Assembly (NCBI RefSeq): GCF_022429645.1
Contig: NZ_CP092480.1
Span: 399,501 to 463,500, forward strand
Reading direction: 5' to 3'
From: Lutibacter sp. A80
GTDB taxonomy: Bacteria; Bacteroidota; Bacteroidia; Flavobacteriales; Flavobacteriaceae
DNA: 64,000 bases
In this document: positions 8,509 to 17,502 of the stretch, one piece after another
Position numbering within the stretch: position 1 is the first letter of the stretch
How the letters are laid out: each line of letters starts with the position of its first letter
Program-made: the position numbers and the translations under genes
The notes under the pieces: model-generated
What the model was told of the DNA's origin: nothing
Databases searched by the model: none
The model's input: the letters and a program-made list of their open reading frames with translations, nothing else

Positions 8509-9843
8509 TTAATTTAGCTGAGGTATTTTTATCCATTCAAAACGAACAATTCCGTCTTCATCTATTTTTGTTAGTTTAATTTTATGAAGTGTATTTACCA
8601 ATTCTGGGTTCCACGGAGTTTTTACTTTTACGTAATTTTCGGTAAATCCGTGAATAAAACCTTCTTTATTTTCACTTTCAAATAAAACAGTTAATTCATT
8701 ACCGATCTGACTTTCATAAAAGGCTCTTCTTTTTTTAACAGATAAACCTCTAAGCATTTTACTGCGTTTTGTTCGTGTTCTTTTAGCAACTACACCATCC
8801 ATTTTAATAGCCTCTGTATTTGGTCTTTCAGAATAGGTGAACACATGTAAATATGAAATGTCTAATTCATTTAAATAGTTGTAGGTTTCTAAAAATAATT
8901 CATCAGTTTCTCCAGGAAAACCAACAATTACATCAACACCAATACAGGCATTTGGCATTACCTTTTTTATAGCTTCAACTCTGTTGGTATATGTTTCTTT
9001 TAAATAGCGACGTTTCATTAATTTTAATAAAGTATCGCTACCACTTTGTAATGGAATGTGAAAATGGGGTACAAAACTATTAGATTTTGAAACAAAATCT
9101 ATGGTTTCATTTGTTAATAAATTTGGTTCAATTGAAGAGATTCGTAATCGATGAATTCCGTCAACAGTATCCAATGCTTCTACCAATTCAAAAAAGGTAT
9201 GTTCGTGTTTTTTATTACCAAATTCACCTTTACCATAATCACCAATATTTACACCTGTAAGTACAATTTCTTTAATTCCTTTTTCTGAAATTTCTTTTGC
9301 ATTTTTCAATACATTTTCTAAAACATCACTTCTTGAAATTCCACGAGCTAAAGGAATTGTACAATAGGTACATTTATAGTCACAACCATCTTGAACCTTT
9401 AAAAAGGCACGTGTTCTATCTCCAATTGAATAAGAACCGACATAAAAGTCTGCATCTTCAATTTCGCACGAATGCACTTCGCCCATTTCATTTTTAGAAA
9501 GGTCGTTGATATAATTGGTTACTTTAAATTTTTCAGTAGCTCCTAAAACCATATCTACACCATCAACAGCAGCTAATTCTTCGGGTTTTAATTGGGCATA
9601 ACAACCAATTGCAATTAAAAAAGCATTTTCATTTTTTTTCAATGCATTTTTAACAATTGATTTAAAACGTTTGTCTGCATTATCGGTTACAGAACAGGTG
9701 TTAATTACGTATATATCAGCTTTTTCGTCAAAATCTACACGCTCAAAACCTTCATTTTGAAAGTTACGTGCAATTGTAGAAGTTTCAGAAAAATTAAGTT
9801 TACATCCTAGTGTGTAAAATGCTACTTTTTTTTGTGCGCTCAT
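8509..9843 (-). CDS. mtaB: tRNA (N6-threonylcarbamoyladenosine 37-C2)-methylthiotransferase
   Basis: A 444-residue radical SAM methylthiotransferase that converts t6A37 to ms2t6A37 in tRNAs. The N-terminal UPF0004 domain carries the three cluster cysteines (FYTLGCKLN, INTCSVTD, IGCYAQ). The radical SAM motif is CDYKCTYC (residues about 155-162). The C-terminal TRAM domain contains NELTVLFES. The start FYTLGCKLNFSE fits MtaB better than MiaB or RimO. First gene of a likely operon with marC-family and hydrolase genes, behind a -7 box. Confidence 0.93.
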   Translation of the reverse strand: MSAQKKVAFYTLGCKLNFSETSTIARNFQNEGFERVDFDEKADIYVINTCSVTDNADKRFKSIVKNALKKNENAFLIAIGCYAQLKPEELAAVDGVDMVLGATEKFKVTNYINDLSKNEMGEVHSCEIEDADFYVGSYSIGDRTRAFLKVQDGCDYKCTYCTIPLARGISRSDVLENVLKNAKEISEKGIKEIVLTGVNIGDYGKGEFGNKKHEHTFFELVEALDTVDGIHRLRISSIEPNLLTNETIDFVSKSNSFVPHFHIPLQSGSDTLLKLMKRRYLKETYTNRVEAIKKVMPNACIGVDVIVGFPGETDELFLETYNYLNELDISYLHVFTYSERPNTEAIKMDGVVAKRTRTKRSKMLRGLSVKKRRAFYESQIGNELTVLFESENKEGFIHGFTENYVKVKTPWNPELVNTLHKIKLTKIDEDGIVRFEWIKIPQLN

Positions 9844-9863
9844 TCTTGTACATTTATCGGTTG

Positions 9864-9871
9864 CAAAAGTA
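9864..9871 (-). promoter_or_regulatory. -7 promoter box (TACTTTTG) for mtaB operon
   Basis: On the minus strand the sequence reads TACTTTTGCAACC, a match to TAnnTTTG, about 20 bases before the mtaB ATG. Confidence 0.55.
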
Positions 9872-9977
9872 CAGAAATTTATTTTTATAATCTGACTACA
9901 AATTTATCAAAATTAGCTTCTAATTTTATAAATTTTATAATGCTTTAAGTAGTTGTAATATGTATGTTTTCAGTAAG

Positions 9978-10766
9978 TTATTTGTAAGGTGTAATTAATA
10001 CTTCAAAAGTATCAATACCATTAGATTTGTTAAATAATTTTTCTGAAAGCATTTTTTCTCCAACATACGGATATGCAGTAATTGGTTCAATACACAACAT
10101 ATTAGAAACTTCTGTCCATAACATAAAATTGTTAAAACCTTTGGTTTCTATAGATAGGTTGTAACCTTCTTTTTTAATTAATTTAAGTTTGTTAGTATTT
10201 AAAATTGAATAGGCTTTACTACCACCTTCAATAATTTTAGGGATAGTTATTGATTGGTTTTTAAACTCTATAATTTCATCTAAATTTCCTTTTAACATAA
10301 ACGCAGGATGATACCCTAACATAAATGGCATTCCTTTTTCTGCACTAATTTCAAATGAAATTTTTAGCCCATTATTTTGTAATTCAATTTTTTTTTGAAA
10401 ACTAAAATTATAAGGCCAAGAAACTAAACGAACTGTAGATTTATTAGGATATTTAGAGTTTTCAATGGCTGTATAAGCTGTATATTTTTTTTGAAAAACA
10501 AAACTAGTATCGTTTTGATCTAAAAGCGTGTATTCTAATTCTCGTAAAAGTCCGTGTTGATCTTGGTTGTAATTACCTTTAGGAGTGGTAACAATAAAAT
10601 TATTAGCGTTAGTTGGACCAATTATAGGGAACATTTCGGTATCTGAATTTCTCCAACCTGGATTTGTTTTTTGATGAATTAATTCTTCGCCATTTTTTTT
10701 ATAGCTAATCAATTCTCCTTTATCCATTTTTATGATTGAATTTTTGTCTTTGCTAATTAATATCAT
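9978..10766 (-). CDS. Aldose 1-epimerase family protein
   Basis: A 262-residue protein resembling the galactose mutarotase-like superfamily. Visible segments: GWRNSDTEMFPIIGPTNANN (substrate-side loop), QDQHGLLRELEY (contains the conserved His of the mutarotase fold), and FMLGYHPAFML with a second His. The C-terminal part has MLCIEPITAYPYVG, where the Glu is in the position of the catalytic base. No signal peptide, so cytoplasmic. Sugar specificity is unknown; it may be a hexose-6-phosphate mutarotase or aldose mutarotase. It is monocistronic. Confidence 0.85.
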   Translation of the reverse strand: MILISKDKNSIIKMDKGELISYKKNGEELIHQKTNPGWRNSDTEMFPIIGPTNANNFIVTTPKGNYNQDQHGLLRELEYTLLDQNDTSFVFQKKYTAYTAIENSKYPNKSTVRLVSWPYNFSFQKKIELQNNGLKISFEISAEKGMPFMLGYHPAFMLKGNLDEIIEFKNQSITIPKIIEGGSKAYSILNTNKLKLIKKEGYNLSIETKGFNNFMLWTEVSNMLCIEPITAYPYVGEKMLSEKLFNKSNGIDTFEVLITPYK

Positions 10767-11201
10767 TTAAAGTGCCTTAAATTATTTATAATACAAATAT
10801 AAGGTATCATTTTATCAATTTAATAAACTTAATACATTGTTTAATTTTAATTAAATAAAAATAGTTATCACTTTTTTAATGGATTTTGAAGTTTAAAATG
10901 AGTGAAATTGACTGTTTTTAGTCTTTAAAATCTAAATTATTTTAGAATGATTTTAAATTAGAAATTCAAAATAAAGCTAAATCATTAGATAATAGGCTTC
11001 TACATTTTTACGCTTTTTTTTATGTAACATTTGTATAAAAACAATGTGTAAAGTATTAAGACATTTATACTTACAAATATTTTGAATTTAAGAAACTTAG
11101 TTTAAAACGCTGTTTTTTTAATAAATGAGTCTTTTATAATTTTTCTTAATCAGAATATAAAACGATAGGATTTTAATAAAGTGAATTAAAAATTTGTATA
11201 A
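10767..11201. other. Intergenic region upstream of the octaheme cytochrome operon
   Basis: A gap of 435 bases between divergent genes. It is strongly AT-rich. I see no ORF of note, no exact TAnnTTTG box at a suitable place and no confident FNR-like palindrome. A weak inverted repeat (AATGATTT at 10946-10953 and AAATCATT at 10979-10986) is within chance expectation for such composition. The promoter for the respiratory cassette must lie here but I cannot place it. Confidence 0.5.
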
Positions 11202-12818
11202 ATGTATAAATCGATAATTATTGTAATAGTGATTATTATTGCAACGTTAGTAGCAGTAAATATTTCACATGAAGATGAGCCTGCCAATTTAAAATTAGAG
11301 CAGTTAAAGCAAAAATATGCATTTAAAGCAGTTCCTTCTGTTGACCATCACAAGTTAGGTGTTTTGCATAAAAAGTTTGAAACACCTCAAGAAGTAACAG
11401 AAACCTGTCTTACTTGTCATACCGAAACACATAAAGAAGTAATGGCTTCTTCTCACTGGAATTGGGACAGACTTTCCTATGTTAAAGGTAAAGGTGTTTA
11501 TGCTTCAGGTAAAAAAAATGTTCTAAACAATTTTTGTATTGGTGCTAATTCAAATGAAAAATCATGTGCAAAATGTCATATTGGTTTTGGTATGGATAGT
11601 AACCATTACGATTTTTCTAATGCTAGAAATGTAGATTGTATGGTGTGTCATGATAATAGTGAAGAATATTTTAAAGGATCTTCAATGGCCGGATATCCAG
11701 ATAGAACAGTAAATTTAGAAAATGTAGCACAAAGTGTAGGTTTACCAACTAGAAATAATTGTGGTTCTTGTCACTTTTTTAGTGGAGGAGGAAATAATGT
11801 TAAACACGGAGATTTAGAAGTGTCACAACTTTCTTGTGATAGAGAAGTAGACGTACATATGGCAACAAATGGAATGAATATGGAATGTGTTGCTTGTCAT
11901 ACAGCTCCAAACCATCAAATGAAAGGAAAACTCTATACTGTATCAACAAATAATATAAACCGTGCAAAATGTCAAGATTGCCATACAACTACACCACATT
12001 TTAATGATGTTTTAAATCGTCATGGTTCAAAAATAGCTTGTCAAACCTGTCATATTCCAGAATATGCTAAGGTAAATTCAACAAAAATGTCTTGGAATTG
12101 GTCTGATGCTGGAAAATTAAAAGATGGTGAGCCTTATTCTGTAGAAGATTCACTAGGGAATCACAGTTATTTATCTATAAAAGGTTCGTTTGATTGGCAA
12201 CGTAATGTTAAGCCAGAATATGTGTGGTTTAATGGAACAGCAGAACAATACAGATTAGGAGATAGTATTACAACTGATGTGGTTAAAATGAATACACTAC
12301 ATGGTTCTTATAACGATAGAAATTCTAAAATTATTCCTGTAAAAATTCATAGAGGTGATCAAATTTACGATACAGAGTATATGCGATTAATTCAACCTTT
12401 ATTGTATGGTGATAAAAAAGGTGATAGTGCGTATTGGAACGATTTTAATTGGGAAACTGCTGCTAAGAAAGGAATGGAAATAGCAGGACAACCTTATAGT
12501 GGAAAATTTGATTTTATTAAAACTGAAAGTTATTGGCCTTTAAATCATATGGTTTCACCGAAAGATAAAGCATTAAGTTGTGTGGATTGCCATACTCGTA
12601 CAGGTGGACGTTTAGAAAATTTAACAGGCTTTTATTTACCAGGGAGAGATACCAATAAAACTTTAGATACGGTTGGTAAATGGTTATTAATATTTGCAGT
12701 TTTTGGAGTAGTAAGTCATGCAGGGCTACGTATAGGTCAAGATATTAAAAACAACCGGTATAAAAAACAAGTAATTGATCATAATAAGGAAGAACAACCA
12801 GACAGGTTAGATTCGTAA
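11202..12818 (+). CDS. Octaheme c-type cytochrome, tetrathionate reductase (OTR) family
   Basis: A 538-residue multiheme cytochrome. Exactly eight CxxCH heme sites are present, beginning at residues 69, 122, 146, 187, 229, 257, 280 and 460. The N-terminus has a hydrophobic signal/anchor (residues about 4-19), and a C-terminal transmembrane helix (about 494-511, KWLLIFAVFGVVSHAG) followed by positive residues would tie it to the inner membrane facing the periplasm. Shewanella OTR reduces tetrathionate, nitrite and hydroxylamine in vitro; the physiological substrate of the family is uncertain. Following genes encode a cytochrome b and YeeE-type sulfur transporters, which points to sulfur compounds. 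Confidence 0.9.
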   Translation: MYKSIIIVIVIIIATLVAVNISHEDEPANLKLEQLKQKYAFKAVPSVDHHKLGVLHKKFETPQEVTETCLTCHTETHKEVMASSHWNWDRLSYVKGKGVYASGKKNVLNNFCIGANSNEKSCAKCHIGFGMDSNHYDFSNARNVDCMVCHDNSEEYFKGSSMAGYPDRTVNLENVAQSVGLPTRNNCGSCHFFSGGGNNVKHGDLEVSQLSCDREVDVHMATNGMNMECVACHTAPNHQMKGKLYTVSTNNINRAKCQDCHTTTPHFNDVLNRHGSKIACQTCHIPEYAKVNSTKMSWNWSDAGKLKDGEPYSVEDSLGNHSYLSIKGSFDWQRNVKPEYVWFNGTAEQYRLGDSITTDVVKMNTLHGSYNDRNSKIIPVKIHRGDQIYDTEYMRLIQPLLYGDKKGDSAYWNDFNWETAAKKGMEIAGQPYSGKFDFIKTESYWPLNHMVSPKDKALSCVDCHTRTGGRLENLTGFYLPGRDTNKTLDTVGKWLLIFAVFGVVSHAGLRIGQDIKNNRYKKQVIDHNKEEQPDRLDS

Positions 12819-12838
12819 AAAGTTTTAAAATTAATAAT

Positions 12839-13516
12839 ATGAGTAAAGTATATATTTATAAAGGATTTGAGAGGTTTTGGCATTGGTCACAAGCTTTATT
12901 AATTATGTTTTTGGCCATAACAGGCTTCGAAGTACATGGTACTTTTGATATTTTTGGATTTGAAAAGGCTGTAGCATTTCATAGAACAGCTTCTTGGCTG
13001 CTTCTTGGGCTTATTGTAATTTCTATTTTTTGGCATTTTACTACTGGAGAATGGAGACAGTACATTCCAACAACAAAAAATTTAAAAGAACAGCTAAGAT
13101 ATTATTTGGTGGATATGTTTAGAGGAAAAAAGCATCCTACTAAAAAAACTCAGCTTAGAAAACTAAATCCCTTACAACGGTTGGTTTATTTATCTTTTAA
13201 ATTGGTGTTAATTCCAATGACTTTAATATCTGGAATAATGTATATGTTATATAAATCTTTTGATGAAAATAACATTGTAATTGTAGAAGATTATCCGCTA
13301 GAAAGCATTGCCTTTTGGCATACATTGGGAGCAATTCTATTGATTGTTTTTTTAATTGTACATGTGTATATGACTACTACTGGTGAAACTCCTACATCTA
13401 ATATTAAAGCAATGGTTACTGGTTATGAAGATTTGGAAGAAGATACTAAAAGTAGTGACAAAAATGAAAATGAAAATAAAGAAAAGGTTAATCCAATAAA
13501 AAAAGTAAAAAAATGA
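12839..13516 (+). CDS. Membrane cytochrome b (cytochrome b561/thiosulfate reductase type)
   Basis: A 225-residue protein with four transmembrane segments and the His pattern of di-heme cytochrome b subunits: FERFWHWSQ (His about 14), VAFHRTASW, SIFWHFTTG, SIAFWHTLG and FLIVHVYM. It should pass electrons between the quinone pool and the octaheme cytochrome encoded 20 bases upstream. The Lys-rich C-terminal tail is cytoplasmic. Its stop overlaps the start of the next gene (ATGA), supporting coupled translation in one operon. Confidence 0.88.
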   Translation: MSKVYIYKGFERFWHWSQALLIMFLAITGFEVHGTFDIFGFEKAVAFHRTASWLLLGLIVISIFWHFTTGEWRQYIPTTKNLKEQLRYYLVDMFRGKKHPTKKTQLRKLNPLQRLVYLSFKLVLIPMTLISGIMYMLYKSFDENNIVIVEDYPLESIAFWHTLGAILLIVFLIVHVYMTTTGETPTSNIKAMVTGYEDLEEDTKSSDKNENENKEKVNPIKKVKK

Positions 13517-14028
13517 AATCAAAAGCATACATGAACCCGTATTTAGCGGGTATAATATTGGGATTAGTTTTACTTGGAACCATATACATAACAGGTAGAG
13601 GGTTAGGAGCAAGTGGTGCAGTAAAAAGTGTGGCATTAAGTACCATAACAGAATTAGCACCTGAACACACCGAAAATACTACTTATTTGAAAGAATATGC
13701 TGAAAATTATGATGGGCCTTTAAAAAACTGGCTCGTTTGGGAGGTTATTGGTGTTGTTATTGGAGCTTTCTTTTCTGGTGTATTATCAAACCGTGTTGGT
13801 TTACAGTTAGAACGTGGAGCAAAAGTAAGTGAAATTACGCGTATTGGAACTGCTATACTCGGAGGTTTATTATTTGGGCTGGGTTCACAATTAGGAAGAG
13901 GTTGTACTAGTGGTTCAGCTTTAAGTGGTATGGCAGTGATGTCGTTTGGAGGAATAATTACAATGATGGCCATATTTGGGTCAGCATATGCATTTGCGTA
14001 TTTTTTTAGAAATCTTTGGTTAAAATAA
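13513..14028 (+). CDS. YeeE/YedE family membrane protein (half-size)
   Basis: A 171-residue membrane protein with four or five transmembrane segments that corresponds to one half of YeeE/YedE, the sulfur-compound (thiosulfate) transporter family. The signature loop is GLGSQLGRGCTSGSALSGM, with Cys131 in the position of a pore-lining cysteine in the family. A long periplasmic stretch (about residues 35-65) separates the first helix from the rest. It overlaps the cytochrome b gene by 4 bases and lies 8 bases before the second half-transporter, so the two halves probably form one complex. Confidence 0.87.
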   Translation: MKSKAYMNPYLAGIILGLVLLGTIYITGRGLGASGAVKSVALSTITELAPEHTENTTYLKEYAENYDGPLKNWLVWEVIGVVIGAFFSGVLSNRVGLQLERGAKVSEITRIGTAILGGLLFGLGSQLGRGCTSGSALSGMAVMSFGGIITMMAIFGSAYAFAYFFRNLWLK

Positions 14029-14036
14029 TTTAGAAT

Positions 14037-15233
14037 ATGGGACCATTAGTACCTTACATTTTTAGTAATGAATTCAGCCTTGTAATAGCACTTTTATCGG
14101 GTATAGGTTTTGGATTTGCATTAGAACAAGCAGGATTTTCATCCACAAAAAAATTAGTAGGATTATTTTACGGATACGATTTTACAGTTCTTAAAGTGTT
14201 TTTTACAGCAGGAGTAACCGCTATGATTGGTGTGTTGTTATTATCACATTTTGGATTTTTAGATTTAAATTTAATATATGTAAACCCTACTTTTTTGTGG
14301 TCAGCATTGGTTGGTGGAGCTATTATGGGCTTAGGGTTTGTTATTGGTGGGTTTTGTCCAGGAACAAGTGTTTGTGCTGCTGCAATCGGCAAAATTGACG
14401 GATTGGCATTTGTTTTTGGTTCAGCGTTAGGAATAATAATATTTGCAGAAGCATATCCATTTTTTGAAACAATTTATTTAGCTGAAAATTGGGGACCTGT
14501 ACTTATTAATGAAACGCTTGGTATGTCTAAGTTAGCTTTTGCATTTCTTCTAACAGCAATTGCTTTTATAGCGTTCTATTTTACCCATAAAATTGAAGAT
14601 AAAGTAAGTAAGCGTCAATCTAATTTTTCTAAAAAGAAAATAATTGTTTATATATCGGGTATTTCATTAGCGTTTATAACTTTGGTATTTATAACGATAA
14701 CTCCTTCAAAAGAAGAAGTTATAGCCAGTAAAATACAAGATCCTAAAATACAGCAAAACATTGTTTTTAATGAAGTTGATTCAGATGCCCTTGCGTTTGA
14801 AATTGCAAATAATTATTATAAAATCAATGTAATAGATGTTCGTTCACCAGAAGAGTATGAAGCTTATCATTTACCAATGGCAATTAATATTCCTTTTGAT
14901 GAACTTGGAAATAGACAATGGCATAAGGTTTTTACCCAAAACCTTAAAACAAATTATTTTTATGCAGACGATGAAAGTTTAGTAAGAGAAACTTATGTGT
15001 GGGCAAGTTATTTAGGTGAATCTGAGAATTTTATATTAACTGAAGACACCAAAATCTTTAAAGAGAAATTTTCACCTGTTATAAAAATGCCAAGTGGAGA
15101 TTCTAAAAGCGAAATGGATACGTATATTTATAGAAAGGATTTAACGGATAAAATGAATGTTTTAGTGGAAGCTCTTAAAAATTTAACGGCACCTGTAAAA
15201 GTAAAAGAAGTTAAAATTAAAGGAGGTTGTTAA
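14037..15233 (+). CDS. YeeE/YedE half-transporter fused to a rhodanese-like domain
   Basis: A 398-residue fusion. Residues 1 to about 180 are the second YeeE/YedE half (FGFALEQAGFSSTKKLVG, and GGFCPGTSVCAAAIGKIDG with Cys107 and Cys113). After a further transmembrane helix (about 203-222) residues about 240-345 form a rhodanese-like domain outside the transport core (NVIDVRSPEEYEAYHLPMAINIP). The position of the active-site Cys loop reads NYFYADDESLVRE (about 305-317) with no cysteine, so sulfurtransferase activity of the normal kind is not expected. The protein ends in KIKGGC, a C-terminal cysteine. Last gene of the cassette, followed by a strong hairpin. Confidence 0.88.
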   Translation: MGPLVPYIFSNEFSLVIALLSGIGFGFALEQAGFSSTKKLVGLFYGYDFTVLKVFFTAGVTAMIGVLLLSHFGFLDLNLIYVNPTFLWSALVGGAIMGLGFVIGGFCPGTSVCAAAIGKIDGLAFVFGSALGIIIFAEAYPFFETIYLAENWGPVLINETLGMSKLAFAFLLTAIAFIAFYFTHKIEDKVSKRQSNFSKKKIIVYISGISLAFITLVFITITPSKEEVIASKIQDPKIQQNIVFNEVDSDALAFEIANNYYKINVIDVRSPEEYEAYHLPMAINIPFDELGNRQWHKVFTQNLKTNYFYADDESLVRETYVWASYLGESENFILTEDTKIFKEKFSPVIKMPSGDSKSEMDTYIYRKDLTDKMNVLVEALKNLTAPVKVKEVKIKGGC

Positions 15234-15267
15234 ACATTTAAGTTTAATATACAATTAATATTAATTT

Positions 15268-15307
15268 AAAAAGGCAGGAACTCTTTTCTAAGAGTTCCTG
15301 CCTTTTT
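15268..15307. terminator. Strong bidirectional terminator between YeeE-rhodanese and DPP IV genes
   Basis: Perfect 18-bp arms (15268-15285 and 15290-15307; core GGCAGGAACTCTT) with a 4-base loop, A-run on the left and T-run on the right. It lies between two convergent genes and can terminate both. Confidence 0.9.
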
Positions 15308-15332
15308 AGCTTACTTATTTTAAAGTTAGATG

Positions 15333-17459
15333 TTATTTATTGTTTTCAACAATATATTGCATCATTTTTTTTATTAAATGTACTCTATCCAATCCACCAA
15401 CATTATGTTCGTGCATAGGGTAGGTAAAAAAGTCTATTTGGGTTTTTTGTTTAACAGCTTCTTGTAATAAACCCATACTATGTTGAGGAACTACAACAGG
15501 GTCAATACTTCCGTGGATAATTAACATTTTTCCATCTAAATTTTTAATATAATTAGCAACTTTTGCTTTTTTGTAACCTTCAGGATTTTCTTCAGGAGTA
15601 TCCATATAACGTTCGCCATACATTACTTCATAATATTTCCAATCAATTACTGGTCCTCCAGCAACAGCAGTAGTAAACATACCTGGATTACGAAGCATTA
15701 AACTAGTTGTCATAAATCCACCAAAACTCCAGCCATTTACAGCAATACGATCAGCATCTACATAGTTTAAAGATTTTAAATATTCAACACCAGTAAGTTG
15801 ATCTTCAATTTCTAAATCTCCTAAATTTCTATGAATAGCACTTTCAAAAGCAAAACCTCTATTAGCAGATCCTCTATTGTCTAAAGTAAAAATTATATAA
15901 TTTTCAAGTGTTGCAAATGCTGGCATCCATAAACTTGCACCTCCAAGCCAACTATTAGTGTTCATTTGAGCATGTGGACCTCCATATACATAAATAAGAA
16001 CAGGATATTTTTTTGAAGGATCAAAATTTGCTGGCTTTATAATTCTTGAATATAAATCAGTTCCGTCATTTCCTTTTAAGGTTACAAATTCAGTAGTTCC
16101 AATAGTATAATCTTCTAAAGGATTTTTGGCTGTATAAATTTCAGTAGTATTTCCTTTTTTGGTATCAATTATTAAAGTATTATTTGGAGTTTCTAAGTTA
16201 CTATAACTATCAATTAAATATGCGCCGTTTGTACTTAATTTAGTTCTATGTGATCCACTTTGAGAAGTTAACTTAGTATATTTTCCGTTTTTTATATTTA
16301 CTTTATAGGTGTGAGATTCTCTTGCATCTTCACCGGTTCCAGTAATAAAAACATTTTTTCCTTTTTCATCAAAACCTAAAATATCGGTTACTACCCATTT
16401 AAATTTTGTAAGTTGTTTTACTAATTTACCTGCAGTTGTATAGTGGTATAAATTCATAAAACCATCACGTTCGCTAAACCATAAAAAGTTAGTAGTACTA
16501 TTTGGTAAAAACACGGCATCGTGTTCTGGTTCTGTCCATTTATCATTGGTTTCTTCAAAAAGTGTCATTACTTTTTTACCTGTTGAAACATTATACGTAT
16601 TGTACCAAACGTGGTTTTGACCTCTGTTTATTTCTGCAACTAACACAAATTTTTCATCAGGAGACCAAGATAAATTAGTTAAATAATGTTCATCAGTAGT
16701 GTCAATATCTAAATACGTAGTTGTTTGTGTTTTTAGGTTAAATATTCCAATTTTAGCTTGTTCACTGGCTTGTCCTGCCATTGGATATTTTATGTTTTTT
16801 AAGGAAGCAGGGTAGGTGTTGATATCTACTAGAGGATAATCTGTTACATTACTTTCATCTTTTTGATAAAATGCCAAATAATTTCCTTCAGGACTCCAAA
16901 ATGTTCCTTTTGTAATTCCGAACTCACTTCTATGTATTGCTTGTCCAGAAACTATATTTTTATCTTTTATATCAGTTACAGTAATTTTTGGGTTTGAAGC
17001 AGTTGCAATGTATAAATTATTGTCTAAAGTATAAGCAACAGCTTTAGCTTTTGAATTATACTCGTTATTTTCTGCATTAGTATCAAAAGCAATGGTTGAT
17101 ACTTTAGAATTTGTTGTATAGTTAAAAACCTCTATTGTATTTCGAGTTCTAAAAGTTAAAAAATCAGTATTTATTTCTTGAATATATGGCATTCTTTGTA
17201 ATTGAGGGTATGCCTTTTGAAGATCTGCTAAACCGCTTTTTTTAATAATATTACCTGTTTTAGCATTTGTAAAAACATATTCGTTTTCTTTTAAATAAAC
17301 ATAATTAGTAGAGTTTTTAACCCATTGTAGGTTTGATAAGGAGCTAGGGTATAATCCCTTGTAATAGCCTAAAACAGCATCTTCGAGAGATAATTCTTTT
17401 TGTTGAGAATACCCTAAAATAAAGGTGCAAATAAATAAAAACGAAAGTAATTTTTTCAT
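15333..17459 (-). CDS. Dipeptidyl peptidase IV-type S9 peptidase
   Basis: A 708-residue secreted peptidase. Signal peptide at residues 1-18 (SFLFICTFILGYSQQ). Residues about 35-450 form the DPP IV N-terminal propeller (SWSPDEKFVLVAEINRG, FLWFSERDGFMNLYHY). The C-terminal catalytic domain has YVYGGPHAQ, the nucleophile motif GWSFGGF (about 575), the Asp in HGSIDPVV (about 655) and the His in MHEHNVGG (about 687). It removes N-terminal dipeptides, typically X-Pro, in the periplasm. It follows the EEP gene by 43 bases on the same strand. Confidence 0.93.
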   Translation of the reverse strand: MKKLLSFLFICTFILGYSQQKELSLEDAVLGYYKGLYPSSLSNLQWVKNSTNYVYLKENEYVFTNAKTGNIIKKSGLADLQKAYPQLQRMPYIQEINTDFLTFRTRNTIEVFNYTTNSKVSTIAFDTNAENNEYNSKAKAVAYTLDNNLYIATASNPKITVTDIKDKNIVSGQAIHRSEFGITKGTFWSPEGNYLAFYQKDESNVTDYPLVDINTYPASLKNIKYPMAGQASEQAKIGIFNLKTQTTTYLDIDTTDEHYLTNLSWSPDEKFVLVAEINRGQNHVWYNTYNVSTGKKVMTLFEETNDKWTEPEHDAVFLPNSTTNFLWFSERDGFMNLYHYTTAGKLVKQLTKFKWVVTDILGFDEKGKNVFITGTGEDARESHTYKVNIKNGKYTKLTSQSGSHRTKLSTNGAYLIDSYSNLETPNNTLIIDTKKGNTTEIYTAKNPLEDYTIGTTEFVTLKGNDGTDLYSRIIKPANFDPSKKYPVLIYVYGGPHAQMNTNSWLGGASLWMPAFATLENYIIFTLDNRGSANRGFAFESAIHRNLGDLEIEDQLTGVEYLKSLNYVDADRIAVNGWSFGGFMTTSLMLRNPGMFTTAVAGGPVIDWKYYEVMYGERYMDTPEENPEGYKKAKVANYIKNLDGKMLIIHGSIDPVVVPQHSMGLLQEAVKQKTQIDFFTYPMHEHNVGGLDRVHLIKKMMQYIVENNK

Positions 17460-17502
17460 TGGAATATATGATATTAGTTATAAAAAAGTAAAGTTAATTA
17501 AT

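Noticed and set aside
8186..8512. A 108-codon plus-strand reading frame
   Set aside because: Fully antisense to the MarC family gene; no independent support.
10946..10986. Inverted repeat upstream of the octaheme cytochrome gene as an operator
   Set aside because: Only 8-base AT-rich arms with a 25-base spacer; within chance for this composition and not like known FNR or NarL sites.
11202..12818. Octaheme hydroxylamine oxidoreductase or NrfA-like nitrite reductase
   Set aside because: Neither the heme count and spacing nor the neighbouring genes fit NrfA, and there is no visible cross-link Tyr context as in HAO; OTR family with sulfur genes nearby fits better.
13352..13660. A 102-codon minus-strand hydrophobic reading frame
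   Set aside because: Antisense across the overlap of the cytochrome b and YeeE genes; hydrophobicity mirrors the coding strand composition.
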